This document shows, piece after piece, positions 43,804-53,480 of a stretch of DNA of 64,000 nucleotides (its first letter is position 1; each line of letters opens with the position of its first letter). The stretch covers positions 1-64,000 of the forward strand of contig JAXMAR010000044.1 in the NCBI GenBank assembly GCA_046350295.1. Reading direction: 5' to 3'. The DNA is from JAXMAR01 sp046350295. GTDB lineage: Bacteria > Planctomycetota > Planctomycetia > Gemmatales > Gemmataceae. The notes under the pieces are model-generated. The model ran no database searches and was not told where the DNA came from. It worked only from the letters and a program-made list of their open reading frames with translations. The position numbers were made by a program, and so were the translations under genes.

Positions 43804-45920
43804 CTATTTGTAGAACCAGGTTACCTCGTAAGTGTAGCCGCCCTTCACCGACAAGAGCTTGTAAGCCAGGATCGTGGAATCGTTCGCCAGATATTCGGTT
43901 ACGATCCGGACTGCTTGCACGGTCTCCGGCTTCCCCGTCTCCCAACGGACGATGCGGAAACTCTTGTACTCCTTGCCGCGCGGCAAGAGGAGCCAGCGCG
44001 TCACTTCCGCGGTGTCCGCCTCGACGCCAAAGATGATCGAGCTCCAGGTATCTCCACGCTTCAAGAAAACGCCTGGCGATAGGTGCTCGTACATGACGTC
44101 GAAGAACTCCCCGGCCGGCGCCTTGGAGAAATCGACGCTCACCTCGAAGCGCGTCCGCTTCTCGCCGGCGGGCGTCGGCTCCATCTCCATCTTGCGCAAG
44201 ATCGGCTTCAGGTCTTGCGGCGGGAAACGGAAGTCGGTCTTGGGATGCGTTGCCAGAGCGCCGATGCGGAAAATCTGGTTCCCCAGCTCGTCCTTCTTGA
44301 ACACCTTGAGGCGACGAAAGCCGTAGACCAGCGACTCGGTATCGTCCTTGAGCGGGTTCCAGGCGCGCATGTCGATAATGCGCGAATCCTGAAGCACCTC
44401 GAAGTCCTTGAGATCCAGCGCTTCCCCCGCGCGCATTTGCTCCGCCGTCTCTCCCGTGAAATGAGTCATCGGACCATCTAACAGGCGGCTCATGACCTCG
44501 AGGTCCCGGCTGCCGTGTGAGAGCGAGTCGACCAGGGCGCTCATGCGGGCCGAGCGCTGGTAGGCCTTGACGATGTAGTAAGGCAGGAGGAACAGGATGG
44601 GAACGATGATGGGGACATAGACGTAGGACATCCAGTCGCGGAAGTCGAAGAACCTGCTCCAGATACGCCGCACCGACGACTTCTGGAGGATCCGCGCTTG
44701 AACGGTCGCCGGGGCCGCCGACTGGCCCGCCCGGTCGCGAACGAGGGCCGAGCCGACCGGCGCGGACAGAGTTACGGCGGGCGCGGCTCCTTCCGCCGCT
44801 GGAACCGGGTCCCATGGAGCCGTCTGGGGCAAGTCGGCGCCTCGAAGAGGTCGGGCCGGGTCTTGCACGCCTTGCGGCCAACGCAATAGCCGTGGCGCAC
44901 GAGGCTGCTGACCTCGAGGGGCGAGAACCGGTCGAGGTCGGTGCGAATCCGCGCCACCTGCCGCTGCAATTCCGGGTGAATGGCGGTCGGGTCCTCGGCC
45001 GCCTCGACAACCTCGGCGAATGGGGCGAAGACAAAGCCCGGCGTCCCTTCAAAGGTGTCGCTCTCCAGTTGCCAGACGCGGTCCATGAGGATATCGGTGG
45101 AGCGCATGGCCGTGCGGATGACGCCTCCCGCCCGCTCGCTACCCCGGACGTCGATCTTCTTGCCGACGTCGCTGACCAGGACGCCGTCGAGCGCCAGCCC
45201 CGCATCCTGCAATTCGGGCTCGAGGAAGCGGAACATGCGCACGCCCAGGTTGTCGAAGACGCCGCCATCGGTGTACGCCTGCCGGCCGAACTCGCCGGCG
45301 GCCGAGCCCACGTCGGCCCCCGTCAGTTCGACCGGCGGAAAGAACCCCGGGAACGCCGAGGACGCCGTTACCGCCATGGGGACGGTGGCCAGGCCGACGT
45401 GGACCTTGTCGATGCGAAAATGGTGGCCGGGCTGGCGCCGCATTATCCACAGGCCGTTGCGATTGAACGAGCACAGGCAGCCCTCGCTCAGGTTGGTGGC
45501 GAGGATATGCAGCTCCGGTTTCTGGCGCAACTGAAACAAGCTCATGTCGCCATAGAGGCAAGTCTGGTAGTAGTACTCCAGGAGCCCCGTGCGCGAGAGC
45601 TTCCGGTTAGAGAGGCCCAGCAAGCGCCGCGGCCAGCGAATCAGGAAGCTCAGGGGAAAACGGCGCACGATGCGATTGCGTATGTCGAAGCGGATGAAGT
45701 TGAGCAGCTCCGCGGCGGCCGCATCAAAATCGTTGGGTGAGCCGTTGTAACGGTCCCAGTTGAGGACAAGGTGGGCGGCGAGGATGCTGCCGCCCGATAC
45801 CGAGGTAATGTGCGTAACCTGCGGCAGGATGCCGGCGTCGCGCAGGAAGCGCACCAGGCCGAGGTGATACAAGCTCGCCCGAAAGCCGCCCCCAGACAGG
45901 GCGAGACCGATCTTTTTCAT
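43804..45920 (-). CDS. patatin-like phospholipase with C-terminal membrane domain, one frameshift
   Basis: The frame from ATG 45920 starts MKKIGLALSGGGFRASLYHL (glycine-rich oxyanion loop). TSVSGGSILAAHLVLN supplies the catalytic Ser. HVGLATVPMAVTASSAFPGF follows, and YTDGGVFDNLGVRMF supplies the catalytic Asp-Gly-Gly. Reading continues to RKACKTRPDLFEAP. An extra base near 44845 shifts to the second frame (43804-44886): a Pro/Ala linker, one hydrophobic helix (YVYVPIIVPILFLLPYYIV) and a 250-residue C-terminal domain of beta-strand type. Together about 705 residues. A phospholipase or acyl hydrolase tied to a membrane is inferred; the fusion with the large C-terminal domain is unusual. Alternatively, these are two overlapping genes. 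Confidence 0.8.
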
Positions 45921-46067
45921 GCGAGACTCGGAACAGACGCCCGGAGCAGGCTCGCTCCGCGGGACCGCCTCGGGCGTCTCGCGGGGCAAGTGCTCACGCT
46001 GCGCGAATGCGAACGGCCGGCTCTGGGATGTGGCTGTTCGCGGATGCGTTGCCATGTTGCCGTCTAA

Positions 46068-48827
46068 CTATTTGGCCATAGCGGCCATCTGGTCGCTGCG
46101 GAGCTTGTCCACTTCGATAACAGCGGCCATCTTGCCCACGTCCCGGACCTGCTGCGCCGTGGTCGTCGCGAACAAGTGCATGGCCCGCGCGACGATGCCC
46201 GTCCAGCCGGTCTGATGGCTGGCGCCCAACCCGGCTCCGTTGTCGCCGTGGAAGTACTCGTAGAACAGGATCAGGTCGCGCCAGTGCGGATCGCTCTGGA
46301 ACTTCTCGCTGCCGCCGTAGACGGGTCGCCTGCCCTGGCTGTTTCGCAGAAAGATGTTACCGAGCCGGCGCGAGATCTCCTCGGCGACCTCGTAAAGAGT
46401 CATCAATCGGCCGGAGCCGGTCGGGCACTCGACCTTGAAGTCGTCGCCATAGTAGCCGTAGTACTGCATCAGCGCCCGAATGATGAGGCCGTTGACCGGC
46501 ATCCAGATCGGCCCGCGCCAGTTGGAGTTGCCGCCAAACATGCCGGTGTCCGACTCGGCGGGCAGATAGGAGACGCAATACTCCTGCCCCCCCGCCTTGA
46601 AGACGTAGGGATGCTCGGCATGGTAGCGCGACAGCGAGCGGATGCCGTAGTCGCTCAGGAACTCCTTCTCGTCGAGCAGCTTGGCCAGCACACGTCTGAG
46701 CTTGTGCTCGTCGAGGATCGACGCCAGGCGCCGGCCGGCGAACCCGACCTTGGCCGGGTCGTGGATCGCCGCGGAGATCTCCGGCCGCGCCTCAAGGAAA
46801 CGGCGCAGACGTTCAGCCAGCTCGGGGTATCGTTTCAAGGTGGCCCCATCAAACGTGGTGGCCGCACAGAGCGGCAGTAATCCGACCATCGAGCGCACCT
46901 TGAGCCGCTGCGACTTGCCGTTGGGCAGGCGGAGCACGTCGTAGAAGAACCCGTCTTCCTCGTCCCACATGCCGGTATCGCCCCCCATGCGCGCCATCGA
47001 GGAGGCGATCCACAAGAAGTGTTCGACGAACTTGAGCGCCATGTCCGCATAGTCGGGGTCGGTCCGCGTCAATTCGACGGCGATCTCGAGCATGTTCTGG
47101 CAGAACAGGGCCATCCAGGCCGTGCCGTCGGCCTGCTCCAGGTAGCCGCCGGTCGGCAGCGGGGCGCTGCGGTCGAAAACGCCGATGTTGTCGAGACCGA
47201 GGAAGCCGCCTTCGAAGACGTTTCGCCCCTCGCGGTCCTTGCGGTTGACCCACCAGGTGAAGTTGAGCAGCAGCTTCTGGAAGCAGCTCTTGAGCCATTC
47301 GCCGTCCCCTTTGCCCGTCTTCGCCCTCTCCAGGACATAGGTGAAGACGGTCGACCAGGCGTGGACCGGCGGATTCACGTCACCGAAGTTCCATTCGTAG
47401 GCCGGGATCTGCCCGTTGGGGTGCATGTAGCGCTCGCGCAACATCAGCTTGAGCTGCTGCTTGCCGAAGTCCGGATCGACCAGGGTGAGCGCGATGACAT
47501 GGAAGGCCAGGTCCCAGGCGGCGTACCAGGGATACTCCCACTTGTCCGGCATCGAGATGACGTCGCCGTTGTACATGTGGTGCCAGTGGTCGTTGCGCGG
47601 CGCCTGCTTGCGGTCCGCCTTGAACGGATCAGAGCCGCGTTCCTCCAGCCACTTGTCCACGTCGTAGTGATAGAACTGCTTGCTCCACAGCATCCCCGCC
47701 AGCGCCTGCCGCATCACGTTCGCCTGATCGGCGCTCAGGGCCTTCGGAATCACCGTGCCGTAGAACTCGTCCGCTTCGGCGCGGCGGGCTTGGAACGTCT
47801 TGTCGAACGCGGCGCCGAACGGGCTCCCCTTCTCGCCATTGGTCCGCGCCAGCTCGGCCGGCGCGACATCGGAAAGGCGCAGCCGAATCGTCTGACTGCC
47901 TCCCGGCGCCACGGTCACGCAATAATGCGCCGCGACCTTTGTGCCCTTCTTTTCCGGGTTCACCGCGTCCTTGCGGCCATGCACGATGTAGTCGTTGATG
48001 CTGTCCTTGACATAGGGGCTGCGGTTGGCGACACCGAAGATGCGCTGCGTGTTGGTCTCGTTCTCGGTGAAGAGCAGCGTCGCGTCTCCCTCGCAATAGA
48101 GGTAGCGCTCGCCAAGCTTCGGATCCGTCGCCTTGACGACGCTGCGCGAACGGCTGTCCGGCATGTGCTCCAGATGGGGCTTTTCGTCCGCGACTTGCCA
48201 GGACCAGGCGTTGCGGAACCAGAGCGTCGGCAACACGTGCAGTTGCGCCGCCTCCGATCCTCGATTCTGAACGGTGATCTGGACGAGGACGTCCTGCGGC
48301 GCATCCTTGGCGTATTCGACGAAGACGTCGTAGTAACGGTTGTCGTCGAAGACGCCGGTATCGAGCAACTCGTACTCGAACTCGGTGCGGCTGCGCGTCT
48401 TGCTCGTGTCGACCAGTTTTGAATAGGGGTATTCGTCCTGCGGGTACTTGTAGAGGTACTTCATGTACGAGTGGGTCGGCGTGCTGTCGAGGTAGAAGTA
48501 GTACTCCTTCACGTCCTCGCCGTGGTTGCTCTCGCTGTTGGTCAGGCCGAAGAGGCGCTCCTTGAGAATAGGGTCCTTGCCGTTCCACAGGGCGAGGGCG
48601 AAGCAGAGCCGCTGCTCGTCGTCGGAGATGCCGGCCAGGCCGTCCTCGCCCCAGCGGTAGGCGCGGGAGCGGGCTTGATCGTGCGTGAAATAATCCCAGG
48701 CGTTGCCGCCTTCCGAGTAGTCCTCGCGGACCGTTCCCCACTGGCGTTCGCTGAGATAGGGGCCCCACATCCTCCAGGGAACCCGCCGCTCGCGTGCGGA
48801 TTCGAGCCGAGCGTGTTCTGCGGTCAT
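46068..48827 (-). CDS. GH63/MGH1-like glucosidase
   Basis: This 919-residue protein has no signal peptide. It starts VPWRMWGPYLSERQWGTVRE and YFTHDQARSRAYRWGEDGLA, as in the bacterial GH63-type glucosidases of about 890 residues. The (alpha/alpha)6 barrel runs through MYNGDVISMPDKWEYPWYAA with WDLAFHVIALTLVDPDFGK, then DREGRNVFEGGFLGLDNIGV and MARMGGDTGMWDEEDGFFYD. The catalytic carboxylates are probably in the WDLAFH and GMWDEEDG regions. It ends SNWRGPIWMPVNGLIIRALM and HQTGWTGIVARAMH. The enzymes cleave alpha-glucosides or mannosylglycerate. Its position next to glycogen phosphorylase suggests alpha-glucan turnover. Confidence 0.88.
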   Translation of the reverse strand: MTAEHARLESARERRVPWRMWGPYLSERQWGTVREDYSEGGNAWDYFTHDQARSRAYRWGEDGLAGISDDEQRLCFALALWNGKDPILKERLFGLTNSESNHGEDVKEYYFYLDSTPTHSYMKYLYKYPQDEYPYSKLVDTSKTRSRTEFEYELLDTGVFDDNRYYDVFVEYAKDAPQDVLVQITVQNRGSEAAQLHVLPTLWFRNAWSWQVADEKPHLEHMPDSRSRSVVKATDPKLGERYLYCEGDATLLFTENETNTQRIFGVANRSPYVKDSINDYIVHGRKDAVNPEKKGTKVAAHYCVTVAPGGSQTIRLRLSDVAPAELARTNGEKGSPFGAAFDKTFQARRAEADEFYGTVIPKALSADQANVMRQALAGMLWSKQFYHYDVDKWLEERGSDPFKADRKQAPRNDHWHHMYNGDVISMPDKWEYPWYAAWDLAFHVIALTLVDPDFGKQQLKLMLRERYMHPNGQIPAYEWNFGDVNPPVHAWSTVFTYVLERAKTGKGDGEWLKSCFQKLLLNFTWWVNRKDREGRNVFEGGFLGLDNIGVFDRSAPLPTGGYLEQADGTAWMALFCQNMLEIAVELTRTDPDYADMALKFVEHFLWIASSMARMGGDTGMWDEEDGFFYDVLRLPNGKSQRLKVRSMVGLLPLCAATTFDGATLKRYPELAERLRRFLEARPEISAAIHDPAKVGFAGRRLASILDEHKLRRVLAKLLDEKEFLSDYGIRSLSRYHAEHPYVFKAGGQEYCVSYLPAESDTGMFGGNSNWRGPIWMPVNGLIIRALMQYYGYYGDDFKVECPTGSGRLMTLYEVAEEISRRLGNIFLRNSQGRRPVYGGSEKFQSDPHWRDLILFYEYFHGDNGAGLGASHQTGWTGIVARAMHLFATTTAQQVRDVGKMAAVIEVDKLRSDQMAAMAK

Positions 48828-48902
48828 TGGGCCAACCTGCCTTTGCTTGGGGCGGCTTGCGCCGCACCACGGTTGGGCGCGTCGCTGGCGCGACGGCCCA
48901 GG

Positions 48903-49109
48903 TTAAAAGGGTAAGCCGAGCATGCCGATATAGTGGCCGGGTACGGGCTCCAAAACGGTCTCCTCATTGGGTTCGAACGGCTGACGCATTTCCCAACCGT
49001 TCTGCGTGGAAGGCACCATCCAGAAGTTTCCATCGGGGTCACGCACGATCCACTCCTGACAGGAGCGGTCCACGTACAGGCCGGTCGCTTGCTTGCGCAT
49101 CGTGATCAT
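48903..49109 (-). CDS. 68-residue conserved-looking hypothetical protein
   Basis: ATG 49109 follows GGATGACGAG. The product has ATGLYVDRSCQEWIVRDPDG, NFWMVPSTQNGWEMRQPFEP and ETVLEPVPGHYIGMLGLPF. The alternation of Trp, Asp and Pro with a compact beta pattern suggests a small beta-fold protein. In-frame sequence upstream lacks a site and is Arg-rich. I recognise no family. It sits between the GH63-like gene and glycogen phosphorylase on the same strand. Confidence 0.5.
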   Translation of the reverse strand: MITMRKQATGLYVDRSCQEWIVRDPDGNFWMVPSTQNGWEMRQPFEPNEETVLEPVPGHYIGMLGLPF

Positions 49110-49389
49110 CTCGTCATCCTCTCCGTCGCCTTTCCTTGAATTGAACCGCCTCGCGTCTGGCTCTGCGTCTGCGCTCCACTCTACTTCACGATGGACACGG
49201 ACGGGTAAACGCAAAAACCGCGCCATCGTCCCGACTCTTGCCGGATTGCGGAAAAAGCCGAAAAACTCGCCACGTCGCCACGCCAATCGAGGCGCTTCGC
49301 TGTGCGATTCGGGCCATCGAACCGTCTCCCTGTGCCCGTTTCCGCTTCGGGCTAGTGCGTTGTCACAGCTTGATTTTGGGTTGGGTTCT

Positions 49390-51870
49390 TCAGATCACCG
49401 GACACGCTTGCGCGCCCCAGATGTCGACGGCGTACTCCTGGATCGTTCGATCGCTCGAGAACTTCCCGGAGCAGGCGATGTTGATGATGGCTTTGCGAAG
49501 CCAGGCTTCGGAATTGGTGTAGAGGGCGCCAAGCTTCTCCTGACTTTGAGTGTACGACCCGAGATCGGCCAGGTGCAAGTAAAAATCCCCCCCGTCCAGC
49601 AGCGTGGCGCGAATCGGCTCGAAGATACCCGGCTCGTCCGCGCTGAAATGGTTGTTGAAGATCAGATCGAGCGCCGCGCGCGTCTCCGCGTCATGCTCAT
49701 AGTGCCAGCGCGGGCTATACCAGCCGCGGCTGTCCTGCAGCTGCTTGGCCGTCAAGCCGAAGAGGAACAGGTTCTCTTCCCCCGCCTCCTCGGCCATCTC
49801 GACGGTCGCGCCGTCGCGCGTGCCGATGGTCAGGGCCCCGTTCATCATGAACTTCATGTTGCCGGTGCCGCTCGCCTCGTAGCCGGCCGTCGAAATCTGC
49901 TCGGAGACATCGCTCGCCGGGATGAGGCGCTCGGCCAGGCTCACGTTGTAGTTGGGCAAGAAGACGACTTTGATCTTGCCGCGGCTCGCCGGATCCTCAT
50001 CGATGACGCGGCCGATATTGTTGATGAGCTTGATGATCCGTTTGGCAAGGTGATAGGCCGGGGCCGCCTTGCCCGCGAAGAAGAAGGTGCGGCGCGGCCC
50101 CCCACGCTGCCCTCCCCGCAGCCGGTTGTAGAGCACAACGATGTGCAGCGCATTGAGAAGCTGTCGCTTGTATTCGTGGATGCGCTTGATCTGGCTGTCG
50201 AAGATCGTGTCGGGATCGACCGCCACCCCACTCGTAGCTTTGAGCCAGGCGACGAAGCGCTCCTTCGCCGCCCGCTTCGCCTTGCCGAAACGGCCGCGGA
50301 AGGCTGCGTCGTCCGCGAACGGAAGGAGTCGCCGTAGCTGGCTCAGGTCGCTGACCCAGCCGTCGCCAATCGCCTCGGTGATGAGCCCGGCGAGCTCGGG
50401 GTTCGCCGCCAGCAGCCAGCGCCGCGGCGTGACGCCGTTGGTCTTGTTGTTGAAGCGCTTGGGGACCATGTCGGCGAAGTCGGTGACCACCCGCGTCCGC
50501 AACAGGTCCGAATGGATCTGCGCCACGCCGTTGGTGCTGTGGCTGCCGACGATCGCCAGGTTCGCCATCCGCACCATCCGGCCATGCGACTCCTCGATCA
50601 GACTCATGCGCTGCACGCGCTCCGCGTCTCCCGGATAGCGCTGCCCGATGTCGCCGAGGAAGCGACGATTGATCTCGTACACGATCTCCAGCAGCCGCGG
50701 ACAGACGAGCTCGAAGAAGCGGACCGGCCACTTCTCGAGGGCCTCGGGCAACAGCGTGTGGTTGGTGTACGCCAGCGTGCGAACGGTCAGGTCCCAGGCC
50801 TCGTCCCAGCCGAGTTTCGCCTGATCGAGCAGGATCCGCATCAGTTCGGCGACCGCCATGGCCGGGTGAGTGTCGTTCATCTGCACGGCGACTTTTTCGG
50901 GCAGGAGGCGCCAGTCGGTGTTGGCCCGCCGGAAGCGTGCGACGATGTCTCCCAGGGAGCAGCAGACGAGGAAGTACTCCTGGACAAAGCGCAGCGCCTG
51001 GCCTGCCGTGGTGGAATCGTCCGGGTAGAGCACGCGCGTGACCGTCTCCGCGAGGACCCGGTCCACGATGGCGCCGACGAAGTCTCCCGTGCTGAACTCG
51101 CCGAAGTCGAAGAACTCGGGCGAGGCGGCCCCCCAGAGCCGCAGCGTGTTGATCGTCGCGCCGCCGTAGCCCACCACCGGACGATCGTAAGGAATGCCGA
51201 GCAAGTGGCTCGCATGTCCCGGGACCGCCCGGAGAATCCCGTTCTCCATCCGGAACGAGCAACCGAACGGCACTTGTATCGCTTCACGCGGCCGGGCCAC
51301 TTCCCAGGGATCGGGGTCTTTGAGCCAGTGGTCGGGATACTCCATCTGAAAGCCGTTCTCGATCGTTTGCTTGAAGATGCCGTACTCGTAGCGCAGGCCA
51401 TAGCCCATGGCCGGGATTTGCAGCGTGGCCAGCGAGTCGATGAAGCAAGCGGCCAGGCGACCGAGGCCGCCGTTGCCCAGGCCGGCGTCGGGCTCACTCT
51501 CGACCATCTCCTTCCAGTCCTGCCGCGGGTCGGCTTGCAGCTCTGCCCGGACCAGCTTTTCGACCCCCAGGTTGATGATGTTGTTGACCAGCGTCCGGCC
51601 GATCAGGAACTCCATGGACAGGTAGTAGACGCGTTTGGGGTTCTCCTTGTCGTGCGTCTGCTGCGTCAACAGCCAGCGCGGCGTCAAGAGATCGCGCAGC
51701 GAGCGGGCGACCGCCTCGAAGCGCTCGCGCTGACTCGCCTCCTCGGCGCTGACGACGTGATCGAAAACAAGTCGGCGCTGGTAATGGTCGCGCTCGGCCT
51801 TGTCCGCGAAGCGCAAGCCGCCGCGCTCGTATTGCTTCAATTGCTGCTGCTGCGTTACCGCTCGAGTCAT
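49390..51870 (-). CDS. glgP: glycogen/starch/alpha-glucan phosphorylase
   Basis: This 826-residue PLP-dependent enzyme releases glucose-1-phosphate from alpha-1,4-glucans. Family blocks include KRVYYLSMEFLIGRTLVNNI, NGGLGRLAACFIDSLATLQI and MGYGLRYEYGIFKQ. DTHPAMAVAELMRILLDQAK and TNGVTPRRWLLAANPEL follow. The PLP-binding ASGTGNMKFMMNGALTIGT carries the Lys. The start at 51870 is preceded by GAGGACC; the longer upstream in-frame sequence is not conserved. It is full length and intact. No glgC, glgA or glgB lies in the window, but GH13 and GH63-like enzymes do. Confidence 0.97.
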   Translation of the reverse strand: MTRAVTQQQQLKQYERGGLRFADKAERDHYQRRLVFDHVVSAEEASQRERFEAVARSLRDLLTPRWLLTQQTHDKENPKRVYYLSMEFLIGRTLVNNIINLGVEKLVRAELQADPRQDWKEMVESEPDAGLGNGGLGRLAACFIDSLATLQIPAMGYGLRYEYGIFKQTIENGFQMEYPDHWLKDPDPWEVARPREAIQVPFGCSFRMENGILRAVPGHASHLLGIPYDRPVVGYGGATINTLRLWGAASPEFFDFGEFSTGDFVGAIVDRVLAETVTRVLYPDDSTTAGQALRFVQEYFLVCCSLGDIVARFRRANTDWRLLPEKVAVQMNDTHPAMAVAELMRILLDQAKLGWDEAWDLTVRTLAYTNHTLLPEALEKWPVRFFELVCPRLLEIVYEINRRFLGDIGQRYPGDAERVQRMSLIEESHGRMVRMANLAIVGSHSTNGVAQIHSDLLRTRVVTDFADMVPKRFNNKTNGVTPRRWLLAANPELAGLITEAIGDGWVSDLSQLRRLLPFADDAAFRGRFGKAKRAAKERFVAWLKATSGVAVDPDTIFDSQIKRIHEYKRQLLNALHIVVLYNRLRGGQRGGPRRTFFFAGKAAPAYHLAKRIIKLINNIGRVIDEDPASRGKIKVVFLPNYNVSLAERLIPASDVSEQISTAGYEASGTGNMKFMMNGALTIGTRDGATVEMAEEAGEENLFLFGLTAKQLQDSRGWYSPRWHYEHDAETRAALDLIFNNHFSADEPGIFEPIRATLLDGGDFYLHLADLGSYTQSQEKLGALYTNSEAWLRKAIINIACSGKFSSDRTIQEYAVDIWGAQACPVI

Positions 51871-52306
51871 TGGGGTCCTCGCTTTCCGGTTTCCGGCGAA
51901 TGCGCCCGACATGTTCGGCACAGCAAACGCCACGCCTTCAGCCAACTTATGCAAAGTTCCAGGAAAAGACGCGGCGATCGAGGCGGCGTTTCCTTTGGGC
52001 TGTGCGGTTATGACCTGGCGCTGGTCCCTTCTTGGCGCGAGTCGCGCGCGGAGGCGCCGGCGCTTTCTCCGCTGGCGCGGTTTCATGAGCCTCACAGCGT
52101 CGCGCCTGCCGATCGTCAAGGCCCGTTCAGCATGAACTTCATCTGGCCCGTGCCTCTCGCCGGCGCAAACGATCGGGTCCCCTGGCCGCAGCTACTTACG
52201 GTCCCGCGCCTCTGGCATTGGTGTCGGTCGTGCTAAACTAAGCTAAGCTAAACGGATGGCGACCGACCGTGGCTCGATCGGGAGAACGAATACGAGGACT
52301 CCTGCC
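51871..52306. other. divergent intergenic region
   Basis: About 430 nt separate glycogen phosphorylase (minus) from a small plus-strand ORF. The repeat CTAAACTAAGCTAAGCTAAAC (around 52233-52253) is a short tandem of CTAAG/CTAAA units. No coding capacity is supported. Promoters for both directions must lie here. Confidence 0.5.
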
Positions 52307-52498
52307 ATGGGTAAGCTTCTGGTTTTCGTTCGTAGTCATCCCGTGCTCAAGGTCGTAGGCGACGTCGCCGAGATCCCCGACGCCTGCCTGGTCCTGATCG
52401 GCCAGTTGGCGCTGGAGGGGCTCGATTTCATCGTCGATCCGGTCAATCAGCGGCTGGTAGGAGCGCATGGCGCGGAGCGGATGATCGAGCTGTATTGA
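52307..52498 (+). CDS. short protein resembling the C-terminus of a clan AA aspartic protease
   Basis: This 63-residue ORF has a GAGG site before ATG 52307. It encodes MGKLLVFVRSHPVLKVVGDV and CLVLIGQLALEGLDFIVDPV, ending in ERMIELY. The LIGQLALEGLDFIVDP to ERMIELY portion resembles the end of retropepsin-like proteins, but the catalytic DTG half is missing. It may be a truncated gene or a real small protein. It precedes arsM by 49 nt. Confidence 0.45.
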   Translation: MGKLLVFVRSHPVLKVVGDVAEIPDACLVLIGQLALEGLDFIVDPVNQRLVGAHGAERMIELY

Positions 52499-52547
52499 GC
52501 ATCGAGTTGACCAGTGCGGCGGCGCGAGCGCTGGAGGAGGAGGCCGG

Positions 52548-53429
52548 ATGTCCATCGAAGAGGCGGTGCGAACACAGTACGCGAAGACGGCGTGCAGCGG
52601 CTTGTCCACCGCGCAGGCCGGCGTCCGCGCCGTGGCGGAGGCGTTCGGTTATTCGGCGGAGGAGCTGCGTTCCATCCCGGCGGAGGCGAACCTTGGCGTC
52701 TCCTGCGGCAATCCGACGGCGTTCGCGAGCCTGAAACCGGGGGAGGTCGTCGTCGATCTGGGCTGTGGGGGCGGGCTGGATGTCTTCCTGGCGGCGGCGA
52801 AGGTGGGGCCGGGCGGCAAGGCAATCGGCATCGACATGACGCCGGAGATGCTCGCCTTGGCGAGGCGGAACGCGGCGAAAGCGGCGCTGGCGAATGTCGA
52901 GTTCCATGAGGCGAGGATCGATCGGATGCCGCTAGCGGACGGTTCGGTCGATTGCGTCATCAGCAACTGCGTCATCAACCTGGCGGCGGACAAGCGGGCG
53001 GTGTTCCGGGAGATCGCGCGGGTGCTGAAGCCGGGGGGGCGGTTGGCGGTGAGCGACGTGGCGCTGAAGAAGGAGTTGCCGGCGGAGTTGAAGGCGGACG
53101 TGGGGGCGTACATCGGCTGCATCGCGGGGGCGATTCTGATCGAGGAGTATCGGCGCGGCTTGATGGCGGCCGGTTTCGCGGCGGTGGAGGTGGTCGACAG
53201 CGGCGCCGATCTGAACGCGTATGCGAAGGTAGAGAACCAGGCGGGCTGTTGTGGGACAGGCGCCTCCGCGCTTGCCGTCGTGGGGACAGGGTGCTGCGAG
53301 CCGGCCGGACTTCCCGAAGGAAGAGAACAAGAGGAATCCGGGTTGCATCGAAGGCTGCTCGAGCTCCTGGCGAGGTACGATGTGAACGAATACGCGGCCA
53401 GCGTGAAGGTGTTCGCCGTCAAGCCTTAG
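52548..53429 (+). CDS. arsM: arsenite S-adenosylmethionine methyltransferase
   Basis: This 293-residue cytoplasmic protein has a SAM-binding Rossmann core: EVVVDLGCGGGLDVFLAA, GIDMTPEMLALAR and RVLKPGGRLAVSDV. The As(III)-binding cysteines are Cys53 (GVSCGNP), Cys141 (ISNCVIN) and Cys191 (YIGCIAG). The 50-residue gap between the latter two equals that of known ArsM enzymes. AGCCGTG and TGCCEPAG add a C-terminal cysteine cluster. It methylates arsenite to volatile or less bound species. No arsR or arsC is visible nearby; a Ca-type ATPase follows. Confidence 0.92.
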   Translation: MSIEEAVRTQYAKTACSGLSTAQAGVRAVAEAFGYSAEELRSIPAEANLGVSCGNPTAFASLKPGEVVVDLGCGGGLDVFLAAAKVGPGGKAIGIDMTPEMLALARRNAAKAALANVEFHEARIDRMPLADGSVDCVISNCVINLAADKRAVFREIARVLKPGGRLAVSDVALKKELPAELKADVGAYIGCIAGAILIEEYRRGLMAAGFAAVEVVDSGADLNAYAKVENQAGCCGTGASALAVVGTGCCEPAGLPEGREQEESGLHRRLLELLARYDVNEYAASVKVFAVKP

Positions 53430-53468
53430 GTCGGGCTCCCGTCATCTTCGCCCGGTCTTCTGTTCCTG

Positions 53469-53474
53469 TATCCT
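53469..53474 (+). promoter_or_regulatory. possible -10 box (TATCCT)
   Basis: CTGTATCCTGATTGC ends just before ATG 53481. Used as a promoter it would give a leaderless message for the P-type ATPase. Weak evidence; no -35. Confidence 0.25.
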
Positions 53475-53480
53475 GATTGC

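Noticed and set aside
48951..48990. GGGTTCGAAC as part of a tRNA T-arm
   Set aside because: No cloverleaf can be drawn around it and it lies inside the reverse complement of the 68-residue gene.
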